Source: Chara braunii
Lineage: Eukaryota > Streptophyta > Charophyceae > Charales > Characeae
Reading direction: 5' to 3'
Length of the DNA stretch: 29,100 bases
NCBI GenBank assembly: GCA_003427395.1
Contig: BFEA01000137.1
Span: 2,238,872 to 2,267,971 of the forward strand
Shown here in pieces: positions 8,421-16,262 of the stretch. Made by a program: the position numbers and the translations under genes. The stretch's first letter is position 1. Each line of letters begins with the position of its first letter. The notes beneath the pieces were generated by a model that saw only the letters and a program-made list of their open reading frames with translations, was not told the origin of the DNA and did no database searches.

Positions 8421-10253
8421 GTGGCTGTGAGGGACGTAAGTGGAGGGTGGATATATGACGATCGTTGGGACCTCGAGACATTTGAATCTCGCGCCTACGA
8501 TGCGGTATTGGAGAGATTAAGTGAGGTCAATCAACGAAGTAAGGACGACCCTGCTCTTCGCGAATACGGGGACACGCTGTTCGAGTTATTGCAGTCAAAT
8601 AAATGGCTGGAAGTGTCCTCTGCGTTCTACGCCCTTCCGTCAAGCCCGTCAATTAAGCAAGTGAGTTGGGAGTTGCCTGAGGTCACCCCGCCGGCAGGAG
8701 TTGTGAAGCGCAAGTCTCGCGGAAAGGACGGCGACGGGGATGGTGAAGGCGGCGGGCAACGAGGTACCAGAGGTGGAAGTGAACAGCGTTCGACGAAACA
8801 GCGGTCTCCGGGGCACGCATGCGGCGGAGAGGGGAAGAAGGGCAGCCAGGAGAAGAAAAAGCCTCGCAGCGGAGAAAAGACGAAGCATCACCGAGGAGAC
8901 GGGCAGGGGTCCGATGTCGACCGCGACGAGGACGGTGGGGTTCTGGTGGTAACAGGCAACACCTCAATGGAGATGGGGAACGACTTGAGGCCTGAGTGTA
9001 TTACGCGGCCTGGCGAGCAGGACCCTGTGATTAGCTCCACCAGCGAAACACAGTTTGTCGATGCGGTTGGCGGGGCGGGTGTCGCAAAGCATGAAACATG
9101 CTTCGCTCAGCTCCAAAAACGGTTGGCGGATTGTCTCGGATCAATCCGAACCTCAGAGACGACGTCGTTGTCTGGAACTCAGTGCCTTCCGGGAAGCGAG
9201 ACGACAACATACCACGGGTCTGGCAGCGACAAGCTGGAACCGTGTTCCGTTTCGCCTCAAAAGGAAGTTCGGATTAATCCGAACCGCGAAGGCCGTGCCA
9301 TTGAGGGAGCACAGCTGTCTACAGAACTCGAACGAGTGGTCCGTGTTTCCAAGAACCCTGGCGACGAAATTCAGATTCATCCGAACCAGGAAGTCGTGTC
9401 TACCATGATAGACGATCGGTGTCAGGATGCAGTAATGCTGTGCGTGGAAGCCCACAAGGAGTTGCAGGCGGACTGTCCGGCCGAGGGTGAGTTGGCGACC
9501 AGTTCCAATGTTGAGCCCAACACACTCGTAGCCGAGTTAGCAGTCGTAAGCGACTCCCCGGTGAAAGTGGTTATGTCGGTGTCATTGGAAACTGCGGGGG
9601 TTCGGATGAATCCGAACCAGGGCCCTATGAACATGTCCCTCCCTGATGCATCTTTGGAGACGACCGTGATTCGGATTCATCCGAGGCACACGGACGAAGG
9701 ACTTCAACTGGTAGGCGTTGAGGGTTGTCGACTACTGACGACTTTGGACAAGGACAATTCCGCCAACGACCGGATTGATCCGACACTCAGCGACATCGGG
9801 GTGGAGCTACCAGTTCAGCCGGGATACGACGATCCCTTGTACTCCGCCCTTCACAACGAGGCGATGGGGGAGGACGTTGTGAAGAAGGCCTCTGATGCTA
9901 TTGGAGATAGATTTCTCTATTTGAGTGACGACGACAAAGACACAGCATACGGGGACAAGAAGTTAAGGGGGGGAGAGGTGTTGTTGGACATCCATGGGAC
10001 ATTGAGCCCAACACAATACGACACAGTGGCAATGGAGAAAACACAACCTGTCGATGTTGTGGACGTCGACGCTCTTTGTCCGGAGACGAATATACTGTCT
10101 ACGGTCATCGACGCCGACATCTCGAGCCTGTCAAGTTTCCCTGTGGGTTTGGAGCACGTCGTCGCCGCGTCGACGCGCGCAGGGGTGCCAATCATGCTGG
10201 GACTGCCATCGGTGGGCTCTGGTGAAGTGGTAGCTAGGCCTGGTAAGCACTGA
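8421..10253 (+). pseudogene. C-terminal tail of the ParB-like element gene
   Basis: A long open frame (about 610 codons) in phase with the segment ending at 8417. It lacks an upstream ATG of its own; the first listed start is GTG, so it is better read as a continuation. The first ~80 residues look helical (W-D-L-E-T-F-E-S-R, L-F-E-L-L-Q-S-N-K-W). A Lys/Arg/Gly-rich stretch at about residues 95-165 looks like a nuclear signal or nucleic-acid-binding tail. The rest is polar and repetitive. Six copies of the CGGATNNATCCG dyad or a close variant (9136-9783) are translated here, several as R-I-N-P-N, Q-I-H-P-N, R-M-N-P-N or R-I-H-P-R. The frame ends in TGA at 10251-10253, just past a candidate splice donor at 10243. 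No known domain is recognised. Confidence 0.5.
9136..9783. promoter_or_regulatory. Dyad cluster inside coding sequence
   Basis: Exact CGGATNNATCCG copies start at 9137, 9270, 9603, 9672 and 9771, with a one-mismatch copy at 9372 (TCAGATTCATCCGA). The copy at 9267-9284 is an 18-bp perfect palindrome identical to that at 2425-2442. The copies are read in at least two different frames: S-I-R-T-S-E at 9136 and R-I-N-P-N at 9268. Conservation therefore seems to act on DNA and not on the protein. Confidence 0.75.
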
Positions 10254-10448
10254 CTTTCTCTGCTTTCTTTCCGCTCGTCAGCCCGTTCGTGAAGTGTTGT
10301 TTGCTTCGTCGATTTCGGGGAGGTGTATAGGCGGCCGCCAACTGGATTGTGACGATGTGCTTCGTGAGGTGNTGTTTGCTTGGTTGCTCTTGCGAACTTG
10401 TGTTGTTGATCTCCTGCTGAACTCTCTGGGTGGCTATTTCTTGTACAG
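10243..10448 (+). other. Candidate intron between tail ORF and downstream exon
   Basis: A donor-like G|GTAAGC at 10243 comes ten bases before the terminal TGA of the long frame. An acceptor-like GGCTATTTCTTGTACAG ends at 10448. Splicing would remove the TGA and the low-coding stretch between. The joined frame stays open for about 50 codons, to a TAG near 10591. The better-looking downstream frame is one base out, so a further indel would be needed. No transcript evidence is available. Confidence 0.3.
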
Positions 10449-10928
10449 GTCGACGAACTCGTGGACAAACACCCATGTCGCAGGAGCCGCCTGCCCTCGC
10501 CAGGTTGTCAGTCCTGGTTGCGGGAGGCACTGGTTGTCGCATGTCACTGATGCGTTTCTTGGGGACACTAAGCCTCGAGGCCCTCCCAGAAGGGTAGTCG
10601 TGCCCGTATCGGGCTCTCGCACAAGACTCGTTGCAGAGGCAGCGGGTGTTGTCGAAAAAGACTGCAAGGAATTCCTTCTCGAGGCTTGCAGGGATATAAA
10701 GGACAGTGCTAGTTTAGAATCAACTGTGTGTAGAAGGTCCAAAAGTAGGAGTGACGTTATGCGTGAACTTTTCGGACCACAGAGCAGCGGTTCCTCGGAC
10801 CATGGCCGCTAGGACGACATTTTCTCATAGTGCCCCGTCCTTTGTGCTTGCTATGTGCTGCGGGTGTTTGTTGAACAGGGTTTCCTNGAGATGGAAGAGC
10901 GGTCCTTGAAGACGTTATCTGCTCCCGG
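10449..10928 (+). pseudogene. Degenerate coding stretch before the Ulp1 domain
   Basis: An open frame reaching 10812 has plausible protein character from about 10570 (R-R-V-V-V-P-V-S-G-S-R-T-R-L-V-A-E-A-A-G), with helical, charged sequence after it. It ends in TAG at 10810-10812 and is not in phase with the protease frame. It may be the N-terminal region of the protease gene or a link between the two genes. An acceptor-like GTTGAACAG ends at 10879. No domain is recognised. Confidence 0.3.
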
Positions 10929-11486
10929 TTGCCGCTCACTATCATCGTCGCGCGTTTGCCGTCGCACAGTTTACAGGTATCCGTCAAGGACATCGTCGCA
11001 CTCGTGGATAGATCCGGGGAGTTCAACGATGAGGTTGTCAATTTCTACATGGCGATGCTACTGGACGACTGCGGCCGGACTGCCGCTACCATGAAGACAT
11101 ACACCTTTAACTCCTTCTTCGCCTCTTCACTACTTCTGCGAGGTCCGGTAGCTGTTCTCAGATGGGCTAAAGATGTCGACCTCTTGTCTCATGACCTCGT
11201 TTTGACACTAGTGCACAAGGACGACGAACACTGGAGCCTTTTGGCCATTGACTTCTCTATACGTGTTTTGGAAATCTATGATTCTTTCTCGTGTTCGTCA
11301 TCCAAAGATTCCTTCTACTCCGCACTTCTGGATAAAACTGTTAAATTTTTGAACACGGTGGCAGGTGCCGCCGGTGATGGTCACACTTTCGACCACTTCG
11401 CTCGCGAGGTCAACGTGAAAGGTGTTTCTCGGCAGCACGACGGGGCTAGTGAGAGGTTTACGTCCACCTTTTGGTTTCTCCCATAG
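10929..11486 (+). pseudogene. Ulp1/C48-like SUMO protease, catalytic Cys missing
   Basis: The C48 (Ulp1/SENP) cysteine protease fold is clear. The entry motif G-E-F-N-D-E-V-V-N-F-Y (residues 30-40) matches the family's LNDE-I-N-Y/F. A strand then leads to D-E-H-W-S-L-L-A-I-D (catalytic His about 101), then V-L-E-I-Y-D-S-F (catalytic Asp about 118), then R-Q-H-D-G-A-S (oxyanion Gln about 169). The next residues should be Cys-Gly but are Glu-Arg, so the nucleophile is absent and the protein as written should be inactive. Family members cut SUMO-like modifiers from lysines, and Ulp1 domains are often carried by plant and algal DNA transposons. The frame has no ATG near its 5' end (TTG is the first listed start), so an upstream exon is likely. 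It shares strand and dyad-rich surroundings with the ParB-like gene and was probably part of the same element. Confidence 0.85.
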
Positions 11487-12299
11487 ACACATCTCCTCTA
11501 TCAGAGCTAGACTAACTTTGGCGATTTGCGATGTTAGTAGGTAAGCGTCTATCTCTTTGTTGATTATGTAGTGTAGAAGGGTTGACGTAGAAGAATATTT
11601 CGTTCTTCTCCGAACGAAATTTGTTCCTTTTCATTTTTTCCGTGAGGGACTGGTGGGTGTTATCGGTTTGGTTCAGAGCAGAACTGACTGTCACTACCAG
11701 AATATCTCCGGGTGAGCTCGTCATGTCCCCGGCGTGTTTGTCGTCGACAATATTGTTCTTTCTCGTTGGATTTCAATTATCACGAACGTTCCCGTTGTTG
11801 CGGCGCCTGTTTCGTGATTGAATATCTCGCTTTCGTCATTTTGTGCCTTGTGTGGTGTGATGTTCTGCCCGCATACTCGGATGCATCCGGACTCGATTTA
11901 ACTCTATGCTTTTCTGCCTCTCTCNCGAACCTCCCCCGTCATCTACACTCATCTATGCATTTTCACTTTGAATGTTGTGAGGCGTCACAAAGAAAAAAAT
12001 ACAACACACGGGCGTCTTTATACATTTGATAGTCCGTCTGGCCCTCCGCACTGTGTGCTTTGTGATTCCGACATTGAATGCTGTCAATTCTTTGGCCCGG
12101 CAAAACTCCCCTTCTCCACGAGCATTCATACATTCGGTTCCTATGCATTACCCAATACAATGAAAAATTTGAATAGGCCGAGATGGAAAACCCAAAAGGC
12201 GACGCCAATGGCTGCTCGAATGTGACGAGATTTGAATTAAGGTGGCGCGGCTGAAAATACAATTGCATGATTGGACAAAATTGGATGTGGTGACGGAAG
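11487..12299. other. 3' flank of the element; no gene seen
   Basis: AT-richer sequence between the protease stop and the assembly gap. It holds one hairpin (11597-11620) and one exact dyad (11878-11889). Open frames here are short and unconvincing. No clear polyadenylation signal or terminal repeat was identified. Confidence 0.55.
11597..11620. terminator. 9-bp hairpin downstream of the protease gene
   Basis: ATTTCGTTC at 11597-11605 pairs perfectly with GAACGAAAT at 11612-11620 across the loop TTCTCC, about 110 bases after the protease stop. It could shape the 3' UTR. In a eukaryote a terminator role is only a guess. Confidence 0.3.
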
Positions 12300-12969
12300 N
12301 NNNNNNNNNNNNNNNNNNNNNNNNNNNNNNNNNNNNNNNNNNNNNNNNNNNNNNNNNNNNNNNNNNNNNNNNNNNNNNNNNNNNNNNNNNNNNNNNNNNN
12401 NNNNNNNNNNNNNNNNNNNNNNNNNNNNNNNNNNNNNNNNNNNNNNNNNNNNNNNNNNNNNNNNNNNNNNNNNNNNNNNNNNNNNNNNNNNNNNNNNNNN
12501 NNNNNNNNNNNNNNNNNNNNNNNNNNNNNNNNNNNNNNNNNNNNNNNNNNNNNNNNNNNNNNNNNNNNNNNNNNNNNNNNNNNNNNNNNNNNNNNNNNNN
12601 NNNNNNNNNNNNNNNNNNNNNNNNNNNNNNNNNNNNNNNNNNNNNNNNNNNNNNNNNNNNNNNNNNNNNNNNNNNNNNNNNNNNNNNNNNNNNNNNNNNN
12701 NNNNNNNNNNNNNNNNNNNNNNNNNNNNNNNNNNNNNNNNNNNNNNNNNNNNNNNNNNNNNNNNNNNNNNNNNNNNNNNNNNNNNNNNNNNNNNNNNNNN
12801 NNNNNNNNNNNNNNNNNNNNNNNNNNNNNNNNNNNNNNNNNNNNNNNNNNNNNNNNNNNNNNNNNNNNNNNNNNNNNNNNNNNNNNNNNNNNNNNNNNNN
12901 NNNNNNNNNNNNNNNNNNNNNNNNNNNNNNNNNNNNNNNNNNNNNNNNNNNNNNNNNNNNNNNNNNNNN
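12300..12969. other. Assembly gap (670 N)
   Basis: Continuous N. The right edge falls directly on a pure CT microsatellite (12970-13057), so the gap was probably caused by that repeat. Open frames reported through it are meaningless. Confidence 0.99.

Positions 12970-13057
<88 letters not shown>
12970..13057. repeat. CT microsatellite beside the gap
   Basis: An uninterrupted (CT)44 tract, 88 bases, immediately right of the N run. It ends in AAGTTTCGC. Confidence 0.97.
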
Positions 13058-13058
<1 letters not shown>

Positions 13059-13230
13059 AGTTTCGCAAAAAATACGTCTTGAACTGTGTCCCAAAAAGCA
13101 CTTCGGAAGCTTCAAACTGAAGGGTCTATACTAGTTCGACACTTCGGATACGTCCGTAACACGAAATGCTGTGGGTGACTATACGGTGTTTGTCTTTTCC
13201 ATCTCTCATCCCTCTGGCGTGCTAATATGC

Positions 13231-13820
13231 CATTTCTTGCGGGCTTCCTCTCTGTCAATCTTCTGTGATCTCGGATATATCCGAACTTCGCTTATCTGGG
13301 AAAATCGAATTGCCTTGCTGCTCTTCTGCAACGATCGTCTGAAATGCTTTTAAAAGCGAGGCTGATGATTTCCGCGTGTGCTCGACCTCGTGCCGTCTGT
13401 GCGGCGTCTCGAGAGAATTAAGTACAGTCTCTCTGAGACACTCTGTCTCTCGCTCTTTCTGTCTCTCTCTCTCTTTTTATATCTCTCGCTCTTCAAATGT
13501 ACACGACCATTTCTTGCGGACTTCCTCTGTCTGTCTATCTCCTGTGATCTCTGATACATCCGAGCTTCGCTTATCTTGGAAATTCACATTACCTTGCTGC
13601 TCTCCTACAACGATCGTCTGAAATGCTTTAAAAAACGAGGCTGATGGTCTACGCGTGTGCTCGACCCTACGTCTCCTGAAAATTAAGTACAGTCTCTCTA
13701 AGACTCTCTGTCTCTCGCTCTTTCTGTCTCTCTCTCGCTCGCTCTTTCTGTCTCTCTCTCGCTCGCTCTTTCTGTCTCTCTCTCTCTTTCTATCTCTCTC
13801 GCTCTACACATGTACACGAT
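13231..13820. repeat. Two tandem ~277-bp units with dyad and CT tract
   Basis: CATTTCTTGCGG(G/A)CTTCC starts at 13231 and again at 13508. Both units then share (T/C)CTGTGATCTC(G/T)GATA, a dyad copy (TCGGATATATCCGA at 13271; a decayed CTGATACATCCGA near 13550), CTTCGCTTATCT, CTTGCTGCTCT, CAACGATCGTCTGAAATGCT, CGAGGCTGATG, GTGTGCTCGACC, AATTAAGTACAGTCTCTCT and a long degenerate CT tract. The second unit has an expanded CTCGCTCGCTCTTTCTGT tract. Confidence 0.85.
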
Positions 13821-13987
13821 CATCGGTGCAGAACTCCAATTCATTCTAGTCCTCACACTTCTAAATACAGGTCATCCTACTCCTCTAAGTCTGTGAAGAC
13901 CCACAACTCGTTTTACTCACAAACTCGAGTTTGTGTCATTATACTGTTCTGATTCGGATGAGTGGGATGCTCAACTCCAAGTGAAAC

Positions 13988-14283
13988 TATGACACAGTGT
14001 AATATATTACTCTGTTCTGGTGTTCCACATCTGGACATAGGAGATATATGTACTGAGGCAGCAGTACATATAACACAGTGGTAGCTGATATATGTACTGA
14101 CTAAGAGGCGTATAACACAGTGTATACTCTACTGTGGTGTTCCACATCTGGACACATCCGAACCACGAGAGGAGCACAGCAGATATATGTACTGACTGTG
14201 CTCCTCGCCTCAAAGCTGATTTTACTCCTTGTTCGGATGTATCCGGATCTAGAATACTACACCAGGCTATACACTGTGACATA
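13988..14283. mobile_element. Possible ~296-bp MITE with 14-bp inverted ends
   Basis: TATGACACAGTGTA at 13988-14001 is matched in inverted orientation by TACACTGTGACATA at 14270-14283 (13 of 14). Both ends have TGAAAC just outside in the same mirrored sense. Inside are repeats of GTGTTCCACATCTGGACA (about 14020 and 14137), GATATATGTACTGA (about 14042, 14087 and 14182) and TATAACACAGTG. No clear target-site duplication is visible. The segment also holds two dyad copies, so it may instead be a structured end of the larger element. Confidence 0.45.
14169..14206. repeat. Perfect 11-bp hairpin with 16-nt loop
   Basis: GAGGAGCACAG at 14169-14179 pairs perfectly with CTGTGCTCCTC at 14196-14206. The loop is CAGATATATGTACTGA, a repeat also found twice upstream. 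Confidence 0.85.
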
Positions 14284-14316
14284 AATTCGTTTCAAAATAA
14301 TACACACAATAATGTA

Positions 14317-14847
14317 CTATTTTAACGAATAACATGTTAATAGTTCGTGCCCCCCTTCTTCACCTAACGGAAATTTCTCTATCGCCTGACCCCTAAGTCG
14401 GACCTTCCTTATGGTTTCGTCGTCAGCATAGAGTAGTCGGTAGGCCCAGGTCGGGATCTCCCAAATCCTTCCGTGAGCCGCTCTAGGAACTTCCGACCTC
14501 CCTCGGTATTCTACCTTATCAATCAGGCTTCCCCCGACAGTGCTTCCCCTCAACCTCCTCAACCGGTCCAGGGCCCTCAGGGGGATGCCTAGGGGGTCCA
14601 TTCCCTCTGCTAATTCAGTTGCAAAAATTACCCGGCCGTCGGGGGACAAAAATATTTTTGCCTTCCTAGTGCAGTTGCCTCCCTCGAACGCCACGGAGAC
14701 CACTGCCTCTTGCCCGTAGATTTCGAAGAACTCAGTAGATACCACTCATTCCCCTCTAACCCTAGGGAGGGTTACTCCATACCTCTCTCCCGTTTTCCAA
14801 CCCCTATCCAAGGTACCATAAGGGTCCCCCCGGTCGTATCTAATCAT
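14317..14847 (-). pseudogene. Array unit 6: paralogous unknown protein, one premature TGA
   Basis: The frame starts at ATG 14847 with M-I-R, and V-T-L-P-R-V-R follows, matching M-I-R ... V-T-L-P-R-A-R of unit 4. A TGA at 14748-14746 interrupts it, and the same frame then runs to the TAG at 14319-14317. After the stop come the shared motifs: A-K-I-F-L-S-P-D-G, then R-S-E-V-P-R-A-A, then E-I-P-T-W-A-Y. Length with the stop read through is 176 codons, shorter than units 1-4. The string Y-A-D-D occurs by chance and is not a reverse-transcriptase motif. Function is unknown; predicted secondary structure is strand-rich, then helical. It is the last member of the array before dyad-containing DNA resumes. 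Confidence 0.6.
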
Positions 14848-14889
14848 AGAGCCTTCACCTTACGCCAGCCAACCTCGCGGCGGCCTCGA

Positions 14890-15330
14890 CTAGCGAGTCC
14901 TCGGACCTTGCGCAACCGGTCTCCTCATCCTCTCACAGAGTTTGGCGCAAAGTCTCTTCGTACTCCCTTGACCTATCCCAAATCGGGTTTCCACAAAGTG
15001 CGTTCTAGATGTAAGCAGCGTTCCTAGATACCTAAAGTCTTCTTCGAATCTTCTTTCTACCTCCAACAAAGGTCCCCTCCAAGCCCTTGAGGACCTTACC
15101 CCACTTACGTCTCTAATGTGGACCGAAAAGTTAGCTAGTGTGGTCCAGCTCCTTCTTTTCCACAAGGCTAGCCGTCGGACTTCTACTAGAAACTCCTTCT
15201 CGGCGCGGACCACTCGGTCCTCTTGCAACTCCGGGTTAAGCTCTGCACTTCCTTCGACCCTAACTTCGCTACCGTCCTCGTAGGCCTCCAACTCCCAACG
15301 AATCCTATTGGAGACGAACGAAGCTCTCAT
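14890..15330 (-). pseudogene. Array unit 5: divergent paralogue, probably truncated
   Basis: The ATG at 15330 follows the stop of the preceding small frame in the string TGAGGGGATG. The N-terminal half aligns by pattern with unit 3: a charged strand, then E-F-L-V-E-V-R-R-L-A-L-W-K-R where unit 3 has A-Y-V-W-V-R-A-R-R-L-T-W-K, then F-S-V-H-I-R-D-V where others have x-I-F-L-S-K-E. The P-R motif of the family is not seen, and the C-terminal third (E-E-D-F-R-Y-L-G-T-L-L) is not alignable, so a frameshift or truncation is likely. The frame ends in TAG at 14892-14890. It is in phase with unit 6, which starts 43 bases later after a further in-frame TAA. Function is unknown. Confidence 0.5.
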
Positions 15331-15334
15331 CCCC

Positions 15335-15523
15335 TCACCGCGCGAGAAGATCGATCGTTACTTCGTCGAGGATACCGATTGTCGCAGTCTCTAGTAGCTT
15401 GATCCTAGCTAAGGACCCAGGCCTAGCCCTCCTTTCTTCCTCCCAGCATAGTGCGAGGATCCGCTGAACTTCTTCTCTTACTCTCTCCAACCCCACAAGC
15501 GCTTCAAGGTTCGGCTCGCTCAT
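15335..15523 (-). CDS. Small 62-aa frame between array units 4 and 5
   Basis: It starts at ATG 15523 in the string TTAGGGGATGAGC and ends at TGA 15337-15335; four Gs later the unit 5 ATG begins. The product looks all-helical and charged (E-E-V-Q-R-I-L-A-L-C-W-E-E-E-R-R-A-R) and lacks the array motifs. Its first 20 bases overlap the extended end of unit 4. It could be a genuine small partner or a fragment of a unit displaced by a frameshift. No family is recognised. Confidence 0.4.
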   Translation of the reverse strand: MSEPNLEALVGLERVREEVQRILALCWEEERRARPGSLARIKLLETATIGILDEVTIDLLAR

Positions 15524-16262
15524 CCCCTAATTTCCGTCGTCGACATGCAATCGCTATCCGAATTAGGTCTGAAGGATCCGATCCTACCAACTCCCTTTCG
15601 CAGATCTTACCCAAGTATCTCCACGATATCTTACACTCCCTAGCGTGTCGACCCCACCCTTCAAAGGCGTAACCCAGGTCCTCTAGGGTCGACCAATCGT
15701 CTCTATAGGGATCCCAAAAACATCAAGTTAACAAGGTATGGAGGTCCGGTCCCGTGAACCGGAACTGGCTTAGGATGAAAATCCTTCTTTCTACCGCCCT
15801 CTTAACAACCTCGGAGGGGTAGACCCGTTCAAAAACGAAACGGGGGACCTCCACCGGCTCACAGGAGATGAACCGCGGTATTTCTTCCCAACCCCCGTAG
15901 GTCACTTGATATTCCCCGTGGCACCCTTCGTGAGACCTTAACTCCTCTACTAAATCTTCTAGTCGGCTTCTCACGGCTTGCGCGTCCCAGAGAGGGTCCT
16001 GCTTAATCCGCAAGCTGCGTGCTATCTCCACAAGGCCTTCCTTTGAAAGGAATATTCGGGCCTCTCCTACTACGACCCTCCCCTCGCGACTCACCGCAAA
16101 TCGTACGAAAGCCTTACCGCGCCGGATTTCCCCTTCTTCTCGCAGGAGGGTCCTTGTTGGCTCCGTCAATCTGGCCCTAGGTAGAGTGACACTGACAACC
16201 TCCCTGGTATCCTCTACGGGTTCTATAGACGCCCAAAGAGTTCTCGGGATCCCCCTTATCAT
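15504..16262 (-). pseudogene. Array unit 4: paralogous unknown protein with premature TGA
   Basis: The ATG at 16262 overlaps the stop of unit 3 as ATGA (16262-16259). The open part runs to TGA 15725-15723 (179 aa). The same frame continues open to TGA 15506-15504, giving about 252 codons, the length of units 1-3. Motifs: V-S-V-T-L-P-R-A-R (residues 23-31), G-K-A-F-V-R-F-A-V (49-57), E-A-R-I-F-L-S-K-E-G (67-76), W-E-E-I-P-R-F-I-S (125-133), E-V-P-R-F-V-F (138-144). The part beyond the stop (W-S-T-L-E-D-L-G-Y-A-F) is plausible protein but is not clearly alignable with units 1-3. On the coding strand GAGGG lies a few bases before the start; any ribosome-binding role is uncertain. Function is unknown. 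Confidence 0.6.

Larger units (their letters stand above)
4043..10253 (+). pseudogene. Broken ~6.2-kb gene: ParB-like/methyltransferase-like element protein
   Basis: Reading frames from 4043 to 10253 join into one gene once lesions are allowed. In-frame stops are TAG 4919-4921, TGA 5783-5785, TGA 5909-5911, TAG 6284-6286, TAA 6392-6394, TGA 7264-7266 and TAG 8415-8417. Frameshifts lie at about 6740-6760 and about 7594-7602. Protein-like sequence continues in the same frame across each stop, which argues for one gene and not several. The ATG at 4043 is preferred because it follows a possible acceptor site; an in-frame ATG at 4010 is also available. Order along the protein: unrecognised N-terminal domain, basic/acidic linker, ParB/Srx-like motif, unrecognised middle, methyltransferase-like fold, acidic patch, long polar tail. 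It sits just upstream of an Ulp1-like gene on the same strand. I infer a decayed mobile-element gene. The exact element class is unknown to me. Confidence 0.7.
11877..14247. promoter_or_regulatory. 3' cluster of the CGGATNNATCCG dyad
   Basis: Exact copies start at 11878, 13272 and 14234. Near copies lie at 13143 (TTCGGATACGTCCG), about 13550 and about 14149 (GGACACATCCGAACC). The last copy, at 14234-14245, is the rightmost in the window. The dyad clusters therefore bracket the ParB-like and Ulp1 genes and roughly delimit the element. Confidence 0.65.

Noticed and set aside
12148-13120. Long open frames of about 290-317 codons on both strands
   Set aside because: They consist of N plus CT repeat and have no information.
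13988-14283. LTR pair of a retrotransposon around the ParB-like element
   Set aside because: No matching direct terminal repeat with TG...CA ends was found between the left (1-2400) and right (11.5-14.3 kb) flanks.
14410-14450. Y-A-D-D in array unit 6 as a reverse-transcriptase active site
   Set aside because: The position aligns with V-Y-P-S-E-V in unit 4 and other non-YADD strings in paralogues, and no other RT motif is present. Coincidence.
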